Assembly (NCBI RefSeq): GCF_000003815.2
Contig: NC_049993.1
Span: 16,512,897-16,576,896 of the forward strand
Direction of reading: 5' to 3'
Source of the DNA: Branchiostoma floridae
Taxonomy: Eukaryota; Chordata; Leptocardii; Amphioxiformes; Branchiostomatidae
Length of the DNA stretch: 64,000 bases
Shown: positions 49,701 to 58,050 of the stretch, one piece after another
Numbering within the stretch: position 1 is the stretch's first letter
How the letters are laid out: each line of letters opens with the position of its first letter
Made by a program: the position numbers and the translations under genes
Notes under the pieces: generated by a model
Databases searched by the model: none
Told to the model about the DNA's origin: nothing
The model's input: only the letters and a program-made list of their open reading frames with translations

Positions 49701-52700
49701 GGGGACAGGACTGATCCTGCAAATTACCGTCCTGTTTCTCTCACATGTGTTTGTAGTAAGGTTATGGAGCACATAGTGCAATCACAGATGATGGATCATT
49801 TTGACAAATACTCTATATTATCTGACAAGCAGCATGGGTTTAGGAAAAAGCGTTCATGTGAAACCCAACTTATTTTAACTACAACTGACTTAGCCCATTC
49901 TTTAGATACCAGGTCGCAAACAGATATGATTATAACCGACTTCGCAAAAGCTTTTGACAAAGTACCTCATGATCGCTTACTCCTAAAACTCCAAAATTAT
50001 GGTATTAGGGGTAAGGTTCTCCACTGGATTTCTAATTTCCTCAAAAATCGTAAACAAAGAGTGGTAGTTGGGGGAGAGCACTCAGAGTGGGCAGAGGTAG
50101 TCTCTGGAGTGCCCCAGGGCACTGTGCTCGGACCACTACTGTTCTTAGTGTACATTAACGACTTAGCCGACAACCTCAACTCTAACATCCGTCTCTTTGC
50201 GGATGACTGCGTCATTTACAGGGAGATAAACAGTGACAGAGATCACACCCTCTTACAAGAGGACATCAATACATTAGATACATGGCAAAACACATGGCAG
50301 ATGAAATTACACCCGGACAAATGTTTTGTTATGCGTTATACCCACAAACGTAAACCTAAACTCTACGACTACAAATTAGGAAGTCATGTTCTAGCCGAGA
50401 CTAACAACCACAAATACTTAGGAGTCACACTCAACAACCAGCTCTCTTGGTCACAACACATACAGTACAGTGCTTCCAAGGCTAACAAGACGTTAGGCTT
50501 TGTGAGACGCAATCTTTATAACTGCCCCAAATCAGTCAAAACAAATGCATATACATCCCTTGTTAGACCGCATTTAGAGTATTCCAGCGCTGCCTGGGAT
50601 CCATACCACAAAGAGCACATTGCTAAGTTAGAGTCCGTTCAAAAAAGAGCGGCTAGATTTGTCACAAATTCGTATCATAGTTATGATAGTGTCACCAAAC
50701 TTGTCTCTGATTTGGGGTGGGACACTTTACGCAACAGAAGGACAGCAAATAGATTAACAATTCTACAGAAAGCAAGACACCACAAAGTAGCCCTACCGGT
50801 CGAAACTCATCTAAAGCCTGTACCGCGCCAATCGCGACACTCAAACCCAAATTCTTACAAGGCTCTACCTTTTCACAAAGACTGCTACAAACATTCCTTC
50901 TTCCCACAAACCGTGAGAGATTGGAACTCTTTACCGTACGAGGTCACGGAGATCACAGACGCTCCAAAGTTCAAGGAGGCAGTTCTCCAACGCCTCAGGG
51001 AACATTAAGGCGCAGCACTCCCCCTGGACGCTCTGCCCCAACTGAGGGGCGTTGTCCAGTACCCAATCAAGATCAAGTGTCATCTCTGAATGCCTAATTT
51101 ATTCTACATTGACCAATGATTATCTACAATGCAAAAATTGGCAGCTGAGGTATCTGTTGAAACATTACTCTGAGCTGCCGAATAAGTTGAGACATTCAGG
51201 TAATAGGATACACGATATGTAAAGACAACAGCCACTCATAGTCAAGCAAAAACATTGGCGAAAAAAAAAAACTTTGGAAACTTTATTCAGCCCATTATAA
51301 TTAGCCACCTACATCAAAATGTAGGCAGCTAATCTTCTTGGATTGTTAATAAATAGATAAATAAACAAGACATACAAACAACATAAAATAGATAAAGAGT
51401 GAGTGAGTGAGTGCTATCTTAGACGTCACAGCTGATCGTTAACAATTATATTAGTCTGTCCAGTTGCTCGAGTACCTTGTGTATCTGATCATGAGGCCTG
51501 GCTTCTTTTAAGATAAATGTTGTACATAAATAACTTTTCTCAAGCATCCTTGGTATCTTTTTGCAGATGTCACAAGTTTTTGCAGGGGGTCAGCTAACCC
51601 TTTTGGCTGCAGCTAGAGACAAGCGACTGTCCGTTGACGACATGGTTCGGTGCCTGAGCCAAGTGGCGGACGCCATGGCCTTCGCGCACGGGACTCTCCT
51701 CAAGGGAGAGGGCGTCATCCACTGTGACCTGCGGGCCATGTACGTCATCTGTGATGGACAGCACGTAAGTACAACGTCTCTGCCTCTCCGTACACACCGA
51801 TCTCGACGTGTGCTTTGATGAAGGTCTTTAACCACATACCGGTCACCCTCCCCCAACAAAGATCAGCTTGATGATTAGAATGAATCACCGGGAGGATGCA
51901 AAGAACGGAACTTAAGGCAAATGTTACGAGAGGCATTGCAGCTGTAGTTGGCAATTACCTCTAGGATCAAGCAGTTTCAAGCAGCTTTGCAATCGTCATA
52001 CCTCTAACAAAAGAGAGCGTATCGTGTATACATGTACTAGTCAGTCATGTGTAACTGTAGCTATCCCAATGTGTGACACAAACTCTGCAATTTCATGAAG
52101 TCGAACTTCTACTTCTGCCTTGCAGGTAAAGGTTGGTAGGTGGGGCCGTGCCAGCCGCCTGCGGCTCCGCTTGTATGACACCAAGCTGTCCGAAAGTGTG
52201 GTGACCAAGCCCATGCCTCAAGACGCCCTGAGATGGTATGTTAGATCTACACAAAATGACCGTACTCTTCTGTAAAAAATGTTATTGCGAGAACAAAATA
52301 CATGATAGTACTTCTGTCGGCTGTTATATTATTTGGCCGTGTTGTTCTGTCCAAACCATATCTATCAAGTCTTGGATTGATATTTGGTTTACAGTTTACC
52401 AGACCTAAATTTGGCGATAGAATTCACTGAATCTATGAAGCACATTTCTGTCTGTAATGCCCTGCAGGTCACCGATGGAAGTGATAGAAAGCGGGATCTA
52501 CTCGCAGGGCAGTGACGTCTTCACGTTCGGACAGGTGTGCTGGGAGGTGTTCCACGCCTACAACGCGGACAGAGGCAGCGAGAACAGGATGCTGGCGCCC
52601 TACCCTTACCTCAAGGCGTTAGAGGTGAGTGTGCGTGTGTGTTACAGTCAATAACGTAAAAGCTTTGCCTTTGCATGCGTGATAGAACTGGGATGCAAAG

Positions 52701-55298
52701 TAAATACTAGTAGCAAGCCCATATTTCTATTTTCGCTTGTCACTCTTCTTTTCAATTGTTCTGTCGTAAAAAAAAAGCTAAAAGAAACTGGTTCAATGTC
52801 TGCTAAGTTATTTGTTCCTTGTTGGCACAAAACCTGATTGGGCGGAGCTTTTTGTAGCCTTTGAACCAAACTTTGCGATCCCAAGGGCCGTTCAAAGAGA
52901 GTTTATGTTACATGGATTAAGAAGAGGCGTCTGAAGTAGTATGTTTTCGCACCGTGGAACACACACTCGGTTCGAATTACGTCAAATGGAACATGATGGA
53001 AGGTGGTTCGGGTTCTAAAATGATCTGGAACTTTTGACCACCTTTTCTTCCCAAGCAGATGAATCATTGCTCTTTCCTGTCCAGGTCCTGCCGTACCTGC
53101 AGCGCAGACAGAGGCCCCTCCAGCCGTGCGACTGCCCCGACTGGCTGTACCGCCTCATGAAGCTATGCTGGCTGGACGAGCGCAGCCGCCGCCCGGGCTT
53201 CGACAAGATCGCGGCCTGCTTCAAAAGGTGAGAGGTGGAATTTTATGGATTTAGGAACGCCCATCAGGAGCAAAGAAAAGTAACCAAACGCCGTCACCAC
53301 TCACCCTTAATTCGTAATGTTGAGTCATAACGGCCTGCAGGCCAATTTGAGCTTCTCAATGAATAAATAAAAGATTGAACAAATAACGGGGTAATAGCTA
53401 TAACGTTATAATATCTAGGAAAATTTGATACGCTATACTACCCTCAGTCATATGCTAGACGTCGTTGAACTATCCTACTCAAGGATTTTTCTCTCAATAA
53501 TCATAAACTTCTGATGCAAAAACTTTTTGCCAAATACCCATAGCAGAGGTAATGGTAAATTACTGACTGTTGAAAGACTATCAGGTGGTAACACAGTTTT
53601 CTGCCACAGTAATGTAATGATAAGCTTCTTACAAACTAACAGGATAGGGCCTAAAAGAGAACTGCCTGCTGTAAAATATATTTTGCCATCTATTTCAGTC
53701 CATCTACATCGCCAATGTTGGACATTGGTGACGACGGAACTTACAAGAAACGGGCTCCTGGTGGAAACGAAGAGAGCCTGAACGCGGCACTGAACCACCA
53801 AGACCGCCACTATTTCCGCCAGGGTCTGCTCCAGAGCAATACCGACTACGCCACAAAGCACGGCATCGGCAGCTACTGGGTGTGGGACACCGATAACATG
53901 TCGCAGGGCAGCGCCGACACATTCTACACCATGACGTCAGACCAAACGGTCGACACCGTCAGCAGCGACCTAACATCCGGGACCTGGCAGTCTGCAGAGT
54001 CGCGGTCAAGGGCGGGAACTGACAGCACACGGTTGTCTGAAGGTAGCCAAAGCTCCTCTCCAATAGAAGATCTCGTGGAATACACAACATTGGACTTGCA
54101 ATCAGACCAATCGGTCGCAGGATCAAGTCGTAAGAGCTCTCGAGGACAAGAAGTCATTTATAACAATTCGCTCAGCATGGCACCTCTTGTTGCCGAGTTG
54201 AGTGCCCAACTGCAAGGGGCACAACCAACAAATGCCGCAGAGAACGATGCAGACGACACTAGTGATGCCGTCACTCTGGAAGACGAGGCAAAAGAAGAAT
54301 CAGAAATAAGGCTTCTTCGAAAAACGTCATTCCTAAACCCTTCCTACGAAAGCAATGCACCTACCCGTTTCCAGGGGATGCAGGAAAGCGTGAACATGGC
54401 TAGACCTGAAAATCCAGCATCCAGTTTGGTGGGAACAAACTCTCCAAACACTGGCGATAAGGGCAAAGCAAATGATGACGCGGACTATTACACGAAGTTA
54501 GTTCGTCCTGCTTCAAGCAGTAGTACGCATAGCGTACCCTCACCTAACCACAGAGGCGAAGGCTACACTAACCAGCCCAAGCTTCCGTCACGGCCTCCCG
54601 TCCCTCCACGCCCATCGACGATGGCAACAAGCCCTGAAGGACAGAAAGGGAGCGGCTCAGCAGCTGTGATGACGTCACGCGAGGACACGCCACCTCCCCC
54701 GGTCCCACCACGCGTTATCCTGAACTCGGCAGATACGGAGGACACCCAAGACGACCCACCGTACGCAGACGTCCGCGTGCGACGTAAGAGCCAAGATGCA
54801 GTATCCCCCGCCCACATAACACGTCCCCTAAGTAGGTGCGACCTCAACAACATGCAGCACGACAGAGGAAGTCAGGAATGGAACCAGGAGTCATCCAGCT
54901 GCCCCTCGTCCATTGCCAGCCCCATCGGCCCGAACGCGTCGAGGCTCAGAGTACACTCCGACACCTCGTTGTCGTCGCAGGATTCGTCGTACTTCGGAAG
55001 CAGCCAGGAGAGTGTTGCGATGACTTCGAACCAGAATTCACCAGTGACACCAGTGAATGGGACGAAAGGTGTTGTGGCAAAGATCAAGAAAGTGAAAGGC
55101 AGCGTAAGGAGAAAGTTTAGCCGTAAAAAGGGTAGCGACCAGGGAGACAGAGCTGGAGGGGCACGTGGTGAGGGGGTGTTTCGCTACACGTCAGAAGAAG
55201 CTGATGCTAGAAACCGGAAGAGCACATCCTCAGCCTATAGTGACTATAGAGACACTGACGCCAACTCCGACCAGGAAGAGTTTGACACTAGGCTTTAA
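32780..55298 (+). CDS. TIR - helical region - tandem tyrosine-type pseudokinases - docking tail, 1,755 aa, 28 exons
   Basis: Exons: 32780-32792, 34654-34787, 38163-38254, 38637-38818, 39400-39621, 40069-40175, 40651-40773, 41171-41463, 41618-41711, 41912-42025, 42413-42557, 43032-43186, 43499-43597, 43973-44104, 44406-44588, 44900-45191, 45646-45824, 46232-46391, 46824-46894, 47045-47087, 47321-47352, 47458-47517, 47882-48016, 51567-51764, 52126-52235, 52468-52624, 53085-53227, 53699-55298. All phases agree (5,268 nt). Start MAAVEVPPYDVH in a good context (accATGG-like). Domains: TIR 7-135; acidic linker 141-214; helical region 215-590 without a family I recognise; kinase-like 1 605-905; kinase-like 2 956-1222; tail 1223-1755 ending DTRL. 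Neither kinase-like unit keeps a DFG Asp. By analogy with TIR adaptors and tandem pseudokinases it is probably a cytosolic scaffold in innate signalling; that role is inference. I know of no named protein with this order. Confidence 0.85.
33590..33870 (-). mobile_element. tRNA-derived SINE-like element
   Basis: Read on the minus strand, it contains a perfect Pol III B box (GGTTCGAATCC at 33842-33852). This is followed by CCTTTGGGAAAGGCACTTCA and further non-coding sequence ending near a (G)n stretch at 33601-33612. The A box side is eroded. The layout fits a deuterostome tRNA-SINE; the family name is left open and the ends are approximate. It lies in intron 1 of the TIR gene. Confidence 0.5.
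34756..37842 (+). repeat. 44-bp minisatellite made of an exon end plus its splice donor, about 70 copies
   Basis: The unit is the last 33 bases of exon 34654-34787 (acctacacaac, caagtactacctacc, cggacag) plus the first 11 bases of the intron (gtgagtgttac). The first copy is the real exon-intron border at 34787/34788. The rest fill the first 3 kb of the intron, so about 70 potential GTGAGT donors follow one another. Variation is mostly cccgg/cctgg, gac/ggc and cct/tct. Units at 37140-37310 are degenerate. The array contains an assembly gap. Confidence 0.95.
35791..35890. other. Assembly gap of 100 N inside the minisatellite
   Basis: Exactly 100 N, the conventional size for a gap of unknown length. 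Comparison of the flanks with the array 660 bp downstream predicts 49 missing bases (see findings). Confidence 0.95.
38330..38505 (+). repeat. Possible dispersed repeat in intron 3 of the TIR gene
   Basis: A block with cctcaatgaaaaatagagg (a small hairpin), gtgaccagcataactttaga and acccctagatggactgtcat resembles a repeat type that I recall as common in marine invertebrate genomes. Only one copy is in this window, so the call rests on memory. Confidence 0.3.
39011..39234. mobile_element. MITE family D-like element (TIR CCCTGTCACA)
   Basis: CCCTGTCACATTATCCACGA on the left and TGTGACAGGG on the right are inverted ends 224 bp apart, with inner pairing of cgatcttc/gaagatcg-like words. The end is shared with the AAGCCCCTGTCACA family elsewhere in the window. 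It lies in intron 4 of the TIR gene. Confidence 0.65.
40542..40580. repeat. (CA)n microsatellite
   Basis: About 19 uninterrupted CA units, 70 bases before the acceptor of exon 40651-40773. Confidence 0.95.
42026..42412 (+). other. GC-AG intron of the TIR-pseudokinase gene
   Basis: The exon ending ...CTCGCCGACATG is followed by GCAAGT, not GTAAGT. The next exon (GCGTATGATTC, 42413) follows an AG preceded by a ctcta-rich tract. Phase 0 on both sides preserves the reading frame. GC-AG introns are a known minor class processed by the major spliceosome, and the otherwise perfect ATG/GCAAGT match fits that class. The tract just before the acceptor contains a (TACTC)n run. Confidence 0.75.
43723..43870. 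repeat. (GA)n microsatellite and GA-rich tract
   Basis: About 25 uninterrupted GA units are flanked by imperfect GA-rich sequence. The apparent Arg/Glu-rich and Ser/Leu-rich frames here are its translations and not genes. Confidence 0.9.
43973..46391 (+). other. First kinase-like domain (tyrosine-kinase type, degenerate)
   Basis: Residues about 605-905. The glycine loop is reduced to VVWKG, with no GxGxxG. VAVK keeps the beta-3 lysine (635). The helix-C glutamate position appears to be Asn (RNNVRML). HRDVIARNFLV (HRD 744-746, Asn 751) is intact, and its ARN is the tyrosine-kinase form. The DFG position reads NFN (767-769), removing the metal-binding Asp. KLWTAPES (APE 806-808) and SDVWMLG (819-825) are typical of tyrosine kinases. 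Loss of the DFG Asp and glycine loop suggests no phosphotransfer, though ATP binding through K635 and N751 is conceivable. Confidence 0.75.
48123..51008 (+). CDS. LINE endonuclease/reverse transcriptase, 961 aa, intact
   Basis: The protein copies its own RNA into DNA at a nicked target. The N-terminal apurinic-type endonuclease shows NFQGIRNK, GSETHL (E67), GSCYRS, GGDLNFPGIDW (D175) and GDHDG (D246, H247). The reverse transcriptase shows PANYRPVSLT, KQHGFRKKRSC, DFAKAFDKVPHDRL (first catalytic Asp 606), GVPQGTVLGPLLFLVYIND and FADDCVIY (692-695), followed by the thumb. No stop or frameshift interrupts it, so the copy is young or under selection. The order and motif spelling fit the CR1/jockey group; clade assignment needs a tree. 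The start ATG is the first in frame, and a few upstream bases may belong to the element. Confidence 0.93.
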   Translation: MMVDFTIAKSPLAASSPLKAKAKPSRRKPPKQKLKTCVINFQGIRNKTADLAACLDQHSPDIILGSETHLNDSVGSSELFPPDYTVIRKDRELGRKGGGVLLAYKNDLIVTHRLDLDTECETVWATLEIQGAKPITIGSCYRSHTYAKDIDFVDKLRASLNKIKPQGGQVWLGGDLNFPGIDWNNLSVSPSAPYSALSKHFLELTHDFGLEQVVDQPTRLNNTLDLFLTNNSSLVETCSLIPGIGDHDGIPVITVNVKPKKIKQSPRRVSLWKKADETAIRTELQDYSNNLAKRNIDNCTTEELYNEFVDKIKIVMDKYVPSKTINNNNFSPWINNKVRKIHKKKQRAYNSYRKNPTTENLTKFRTIRKRAKKTTRQNYRKYVNSICSDSPKKFWSHIKHLKQDTTGIPSLKQKGKLETDNRNKANILNNQFSSVFTREDEHMPRLPRSSIPTMPDFSINVNGVTKLLKDLNPHKASGPDGLPTRILKLAAAELAPALTIICQKSLETGQIPSPWLHANISPIFKKGDRTDPANYRPVSLTCVCSKVMEHIVQSQMMDHFDKYSILSDKQHGFRKKRSCETQLILTTTDLAHSLDTRSQTDMIITDFAKAFDKVPHDRLLLKLQNYGIRGKVLHWISNFLKNRKQRVVVGGEHSEWAEVVSGVPQGTVLGPLLFLVYINDLADNLNSNIRLFADDCVIYREINSDRDHTLLQEDINTLDTWQNTWQMKLHPDKCFVMRYTHKRKPKLYDYKLGSHVLAETNNHKYLGVTLNNQLSWSQHIQYSASKANKTLGFVRRNLYNCPKSVKTNAYTSLVRPHLEYSSAAWDPYHKEHIAKLESVQKRAARFVTNSYHSYDSVTKLVSDLGWDTLRNRRTANRLTILQKARHHKVALPVETHLKPVPRQSRHSNPNSYKALPFHKDCYKHSFFPQTVRDWNSLPYEVTEITDAPKFKEAVLQRLREH
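51300..51333. other. Hairpin near the LINE 3' end
   Basis: attagccacctacat and atgtaggcagctaat are inverted repeats (13 of 15 pairs) around a four-base loop, followed within 20 bases by the AT-rich repeat tail. This is the position where CR1/L2-type elements carry the stem-loop recognised by their reverse transcriptase. It is possible that the hairpin belongs to a separate small repeat. Confidence 0.5.
53699..55298 (+). other. C-terminal docking tail of the TIR-pseudokinase protein (single large exon)
   Basis: A 533-residue Ser/Pro/Asp-rich, probably disordered tail. Visible short motifs: VEYTTL (Y1351), which fits the ITIM pattern (V/I/L/S)xYxx(L/V/I); VIYNNS, NPSYES, DYYTKLV and PPYADV as further tyrosine sites; RPPVPPRP (about 1521-1528) and PPPPVPPR (1554-1561) as SH3 ligands; a basic KIKKVKGSVRRKFSRKK patch near the end that could bind membranes; and the C-terminal DTRL, a class I PDZ ligand. 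Motifs are seen directly; partners are inferred. Confidence 0.7.
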
Positions 55299-56475
55299 AC
55301 AAGCTGTACATCAATCAGGGCAAAGTCGAACTCAAAATTTTGGATTCAGCAGACACTAGGCTTAGTTTAAAGGTTGCAGAGTCTAGAATTTGGCCCGTGG
55401 ACACGAAGAAACCTAACGGATGGGAGCAAAAGGCCAGTTCCTGGCCTAGGTACTTGGCTAGGCAGCTTCTTGACTTTCTTCAGGTTGCGACAAGAACAAT
55501 ACAATGTGGACACTAGGCAACAGGCTGATATCGTGACCACAGACATATACAATACAAAAACAGGCAGTTTCAGTGGATGGGCTTCTAACAACAAAGATTC
55601 GTTTTCCTGCAAATGTCATTCTGATATTCCTGTGTTGGAAGATCAAAGCAATAGTATTTCCCACTCGTTAGCATACATAATTCCTCAGTTATGCAATTTT
55701 TTTCAGTTGAAGTTGAGTTCAGTTGTGATCATTGCCAGATTTGCAACCTTAACCAGGGTTTCTTGATTGCGGAATGCTACGTTTCCACTATATCCTCAAT
55801 TCTTGAACTAGTTGACTTCTACCAACACAGATAAACTTTCAAGTTATATAATCAATTTTTATTTCGTAGTAGTCTATACAAATCAAGTGCACACACATGG
55901 TTACAGCTTTGCGAATGAATCGCTTTTGTACATAGGGTCTGAGCTGAAGAGGCATACATCTTTACTCGAAAATATTTCAATACAACAATGGCAAGGAAAG
56001 CATACTACACAGTATACAAAAACAACAAAATACAATTGATAATATTATGGTCTTTGCTTTCACCAATACACAATGACGTTTTTAGAATACATGCCACTTT
56101 ACCCAGGATGATTTAGGAAGTAAATTTGGAGGAAAGTATCATCAAGTACCACCTATATTCCAGCTTCTGCAAGAATTAAACATTAACAAATAACACCAAT
56201 GTACACACTCTTCTTTTGTTCCGTATCTAATCGTATCTAATCCCAGTTTGATGTCCTTCTTGGGTGCCGTTTTAAAGGCAGGACACAAGCATGTTTGTCC
56301 ACACATAACCATGATTTTTTCTTCATTTAAATGCAAATACTAACAACAGATAAAAACAATTCATCATGCAGAAGAAGACATACAGGAGTAGGGTAGAAGC
56401 TTTTCGTAGGCCTCATCCAGAAATTATATAGCATGAAAGGTTTGATTTATACATAATAAAGCTGAACAAAATTAG
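55299..56475 (+). other. Probable 3' UTR of the TIR-pseudokinase gene
   Basis: AT-rich sequence after the TAA, with ATTAAA at 56175-56180 and AATAAA at 56455-56460 as polyadenylation candidates. The open frame at 55374-55766 has no recognisable similarity and is left as untranslated sequence. Confidence 0.4.
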
Positions 56476-57950
56476 CAAGTCTTTAAATGAAACAGAAATC
56501 GCATTACACATATACTGAACTTAGTACTTTCGGAGATAAAAAGCAGAAGCAAGCAGTTACCCTTTGCTACAAGAGACAAAACTCTCTTTTGTGAATAATT
56601 TCTTGAACTATATACACACACGCAGAGCAGACGTATCTAATATGTAGATAAGCCAACTTTATAGGCTGATGTGATTTTAAAATTCATCTTGTCATTTCAA
56701 AGCCAGGTTGATTCTGTCGAAGCACACATCCTTGGTGGCATCCTGTCATGGCATTCTCCATTTTGTTTCACACTCATAGCGCCATCTTGAATGTCACCAG
56801 GTTGGCCCTGTGAACGCGCCGCGGCCCAGTGCTGCTCCTCTCTGTTGACTTAAGATGGCCCAGGGTATATGAGCACTACTTTCAAAGTCCTGTAGAAAAA
56901 TTGCCATAACTCCGTCATAGAAGCTTGAAAATGCCTCAAATCTGGTGTATACGGAAAACACAACTATAGAAATGCAAACATGAGTCATTTATGAAGTTAC
57001 GTACTCTGAATTTTTAGATATCACAATTTATTATGATGTATAATTTTTCCAACAAAATGTAGTCTAGAAAACCATTCCCAACGCGCAAATTACATGAAAA
57101 TTTTTTAGTACATACTGACATATGTTCCCTTTCAGAACTAGTGAGATTTATTGAGAAACATGTTCCTGCTCTGTGAAAAATATTGATTTTGTCACATTTA
57201 TGCATGTAATTTTAGGGTACCTTTTTCTATAATCACCTTATAACTCAAACCAAAGACCATATACAATATATTCAACTACATCTGAGTGTAGAACAGGACG
57301 TTTCCAACGATTTAATTTCCTTTTCAATCATTTTAAGTCATTGCTACCGTTTTCTACAAAGGTTTGAAGTTTGTACCATCAATTTTTACCCTGTAAGCCA
57401 TGTTTTAGTAAACCTGCCCATCACTCAACGTGACAGGTCGTAATTAGCACCTCCATGGGAAGGAATTAGCTGTAATTTGCACTTGTGTCATGACAAAAGA
57501 ACCAAGGTTTATTGTTATGCGTAGACTAGTCTGTTGGTATAAACAGTTGTTTTGTAGCAAGATTGTTATTATGCTCATAGAACGAGAAAATTTTAGTCAA
57601 TGTTAGAGAATAAGTCTCTCTATTTACATTGAAGATGGATTCTGCAAGATGCACAACCAGAAAACCATACAAAATGTAAAAGTGCCACCAACTGGGCCGG
57701 GCATTTTGGCCCCGCGCGGCTTCGAATCCCTGGTGTCAAGAGACTGTACTATTCGGCAAAAACTCAGCAAAATTCGCTCAAAACAAGTCCGACTTTGCCT
57801 CTGTTGCAGTCTTCGAACGGGGCTTGTTTTTATTGGGGATGGGGGGGGGGGGGGCGTTGGTTCGCAATTTTCAACGTTTAGCTACGTTTTCATGCGCCGG
57901 GAAAGGGGTTTTGCCCAAGGAGCTTGGTTTGCCGAGGAAGGGAGTTTGCC
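56476..57950. other. Intergenic between convergent genes, or SLC17 3' UTR
   Basis: No exon-like sequence. Minus-strand AATAAA words occur at 57147-57152, 57508-57513 and 57829-57834 and could end the SLC17 transcript. A G13 homopolymer lies near 57841-57853. Confidence 0.35.
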
Positions 57951-58050
57951 GTGGCATAAGATAGCATCATTAGCTTGGGAAGGAAGGCGGAGGCCAATGA
58001 AACTCCTCACTAATACTATCTTATGCTACCGCAAGTTCTGCTTGGAGATA
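57951..58050. mobile_element. MITE family C, partial copy
   Basis: gtggcataagatagcatca on the left pairs with actatcttatgctaccgcaa on the right, followed by gttctgcttggagata as in the element at 28022-28182. The left outer arm is missing or decayed. Confidence 0.6.

Larger units (their letters stand above)
48103..51360 (+). mobile_element. Non-LTR retrotransposon (CR1/jockey-like LINE), possibly full length in its ORF2 part
   Basis: An endonuclease-reverse transcriptase frame (48123-51008) is followed by 300 bases of 3' sequence with a hairpin at 51300-51333 and an AT-rich aataaatagataaataaac tail. A stem-loop followed by short repeats is the usual 3' signal in CR1/L2-type LINEs. No ORF1 (gag-like) is visible upstream because the preceding exon ends at 48016, so the copy is either 5'-truncated or belongs to a one-ORF type. 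It is inserted in sense orientation in intron 23 of the TIR gene. The ends are estimates. Confidence 0.85.
47458..53227 (+). other. Second kinase-like domain (degenerate), split by a LINE-bearing intron
   Basis: Residues about 956-1222. The N-lobe runs from GKFPCSAS to EEFLLLKDG, with a possible beta-3 Lys at 982, followed by RLDHVNI. The hinge-like FAGGQLTLL is at 1025-1033. The catalytic loop reads HCDLRAMYV (1072-1080): HRD has become HCD and the Asn is Tyr. The DFG position reads RWG (1091-1093). ALRWSPMEVI replaces the APE motif, with SDVFTFGQVCWEVF after it, and CWLDERSRRPGF is the tyrosine-kinase end motif. Three essential positions are lost, so this is a pseudokinase. A 3.5-kb intron with a LINE separates residues 1020 and 1021. 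Confidence 0.75.

Noticed and set aside
57700-57740. B-box-like word (gcttcgaatccctgg) as a second SINE or tRNA
   Set aside because: No A box, no pairing arms and no matching body sequence; too little to support a call.
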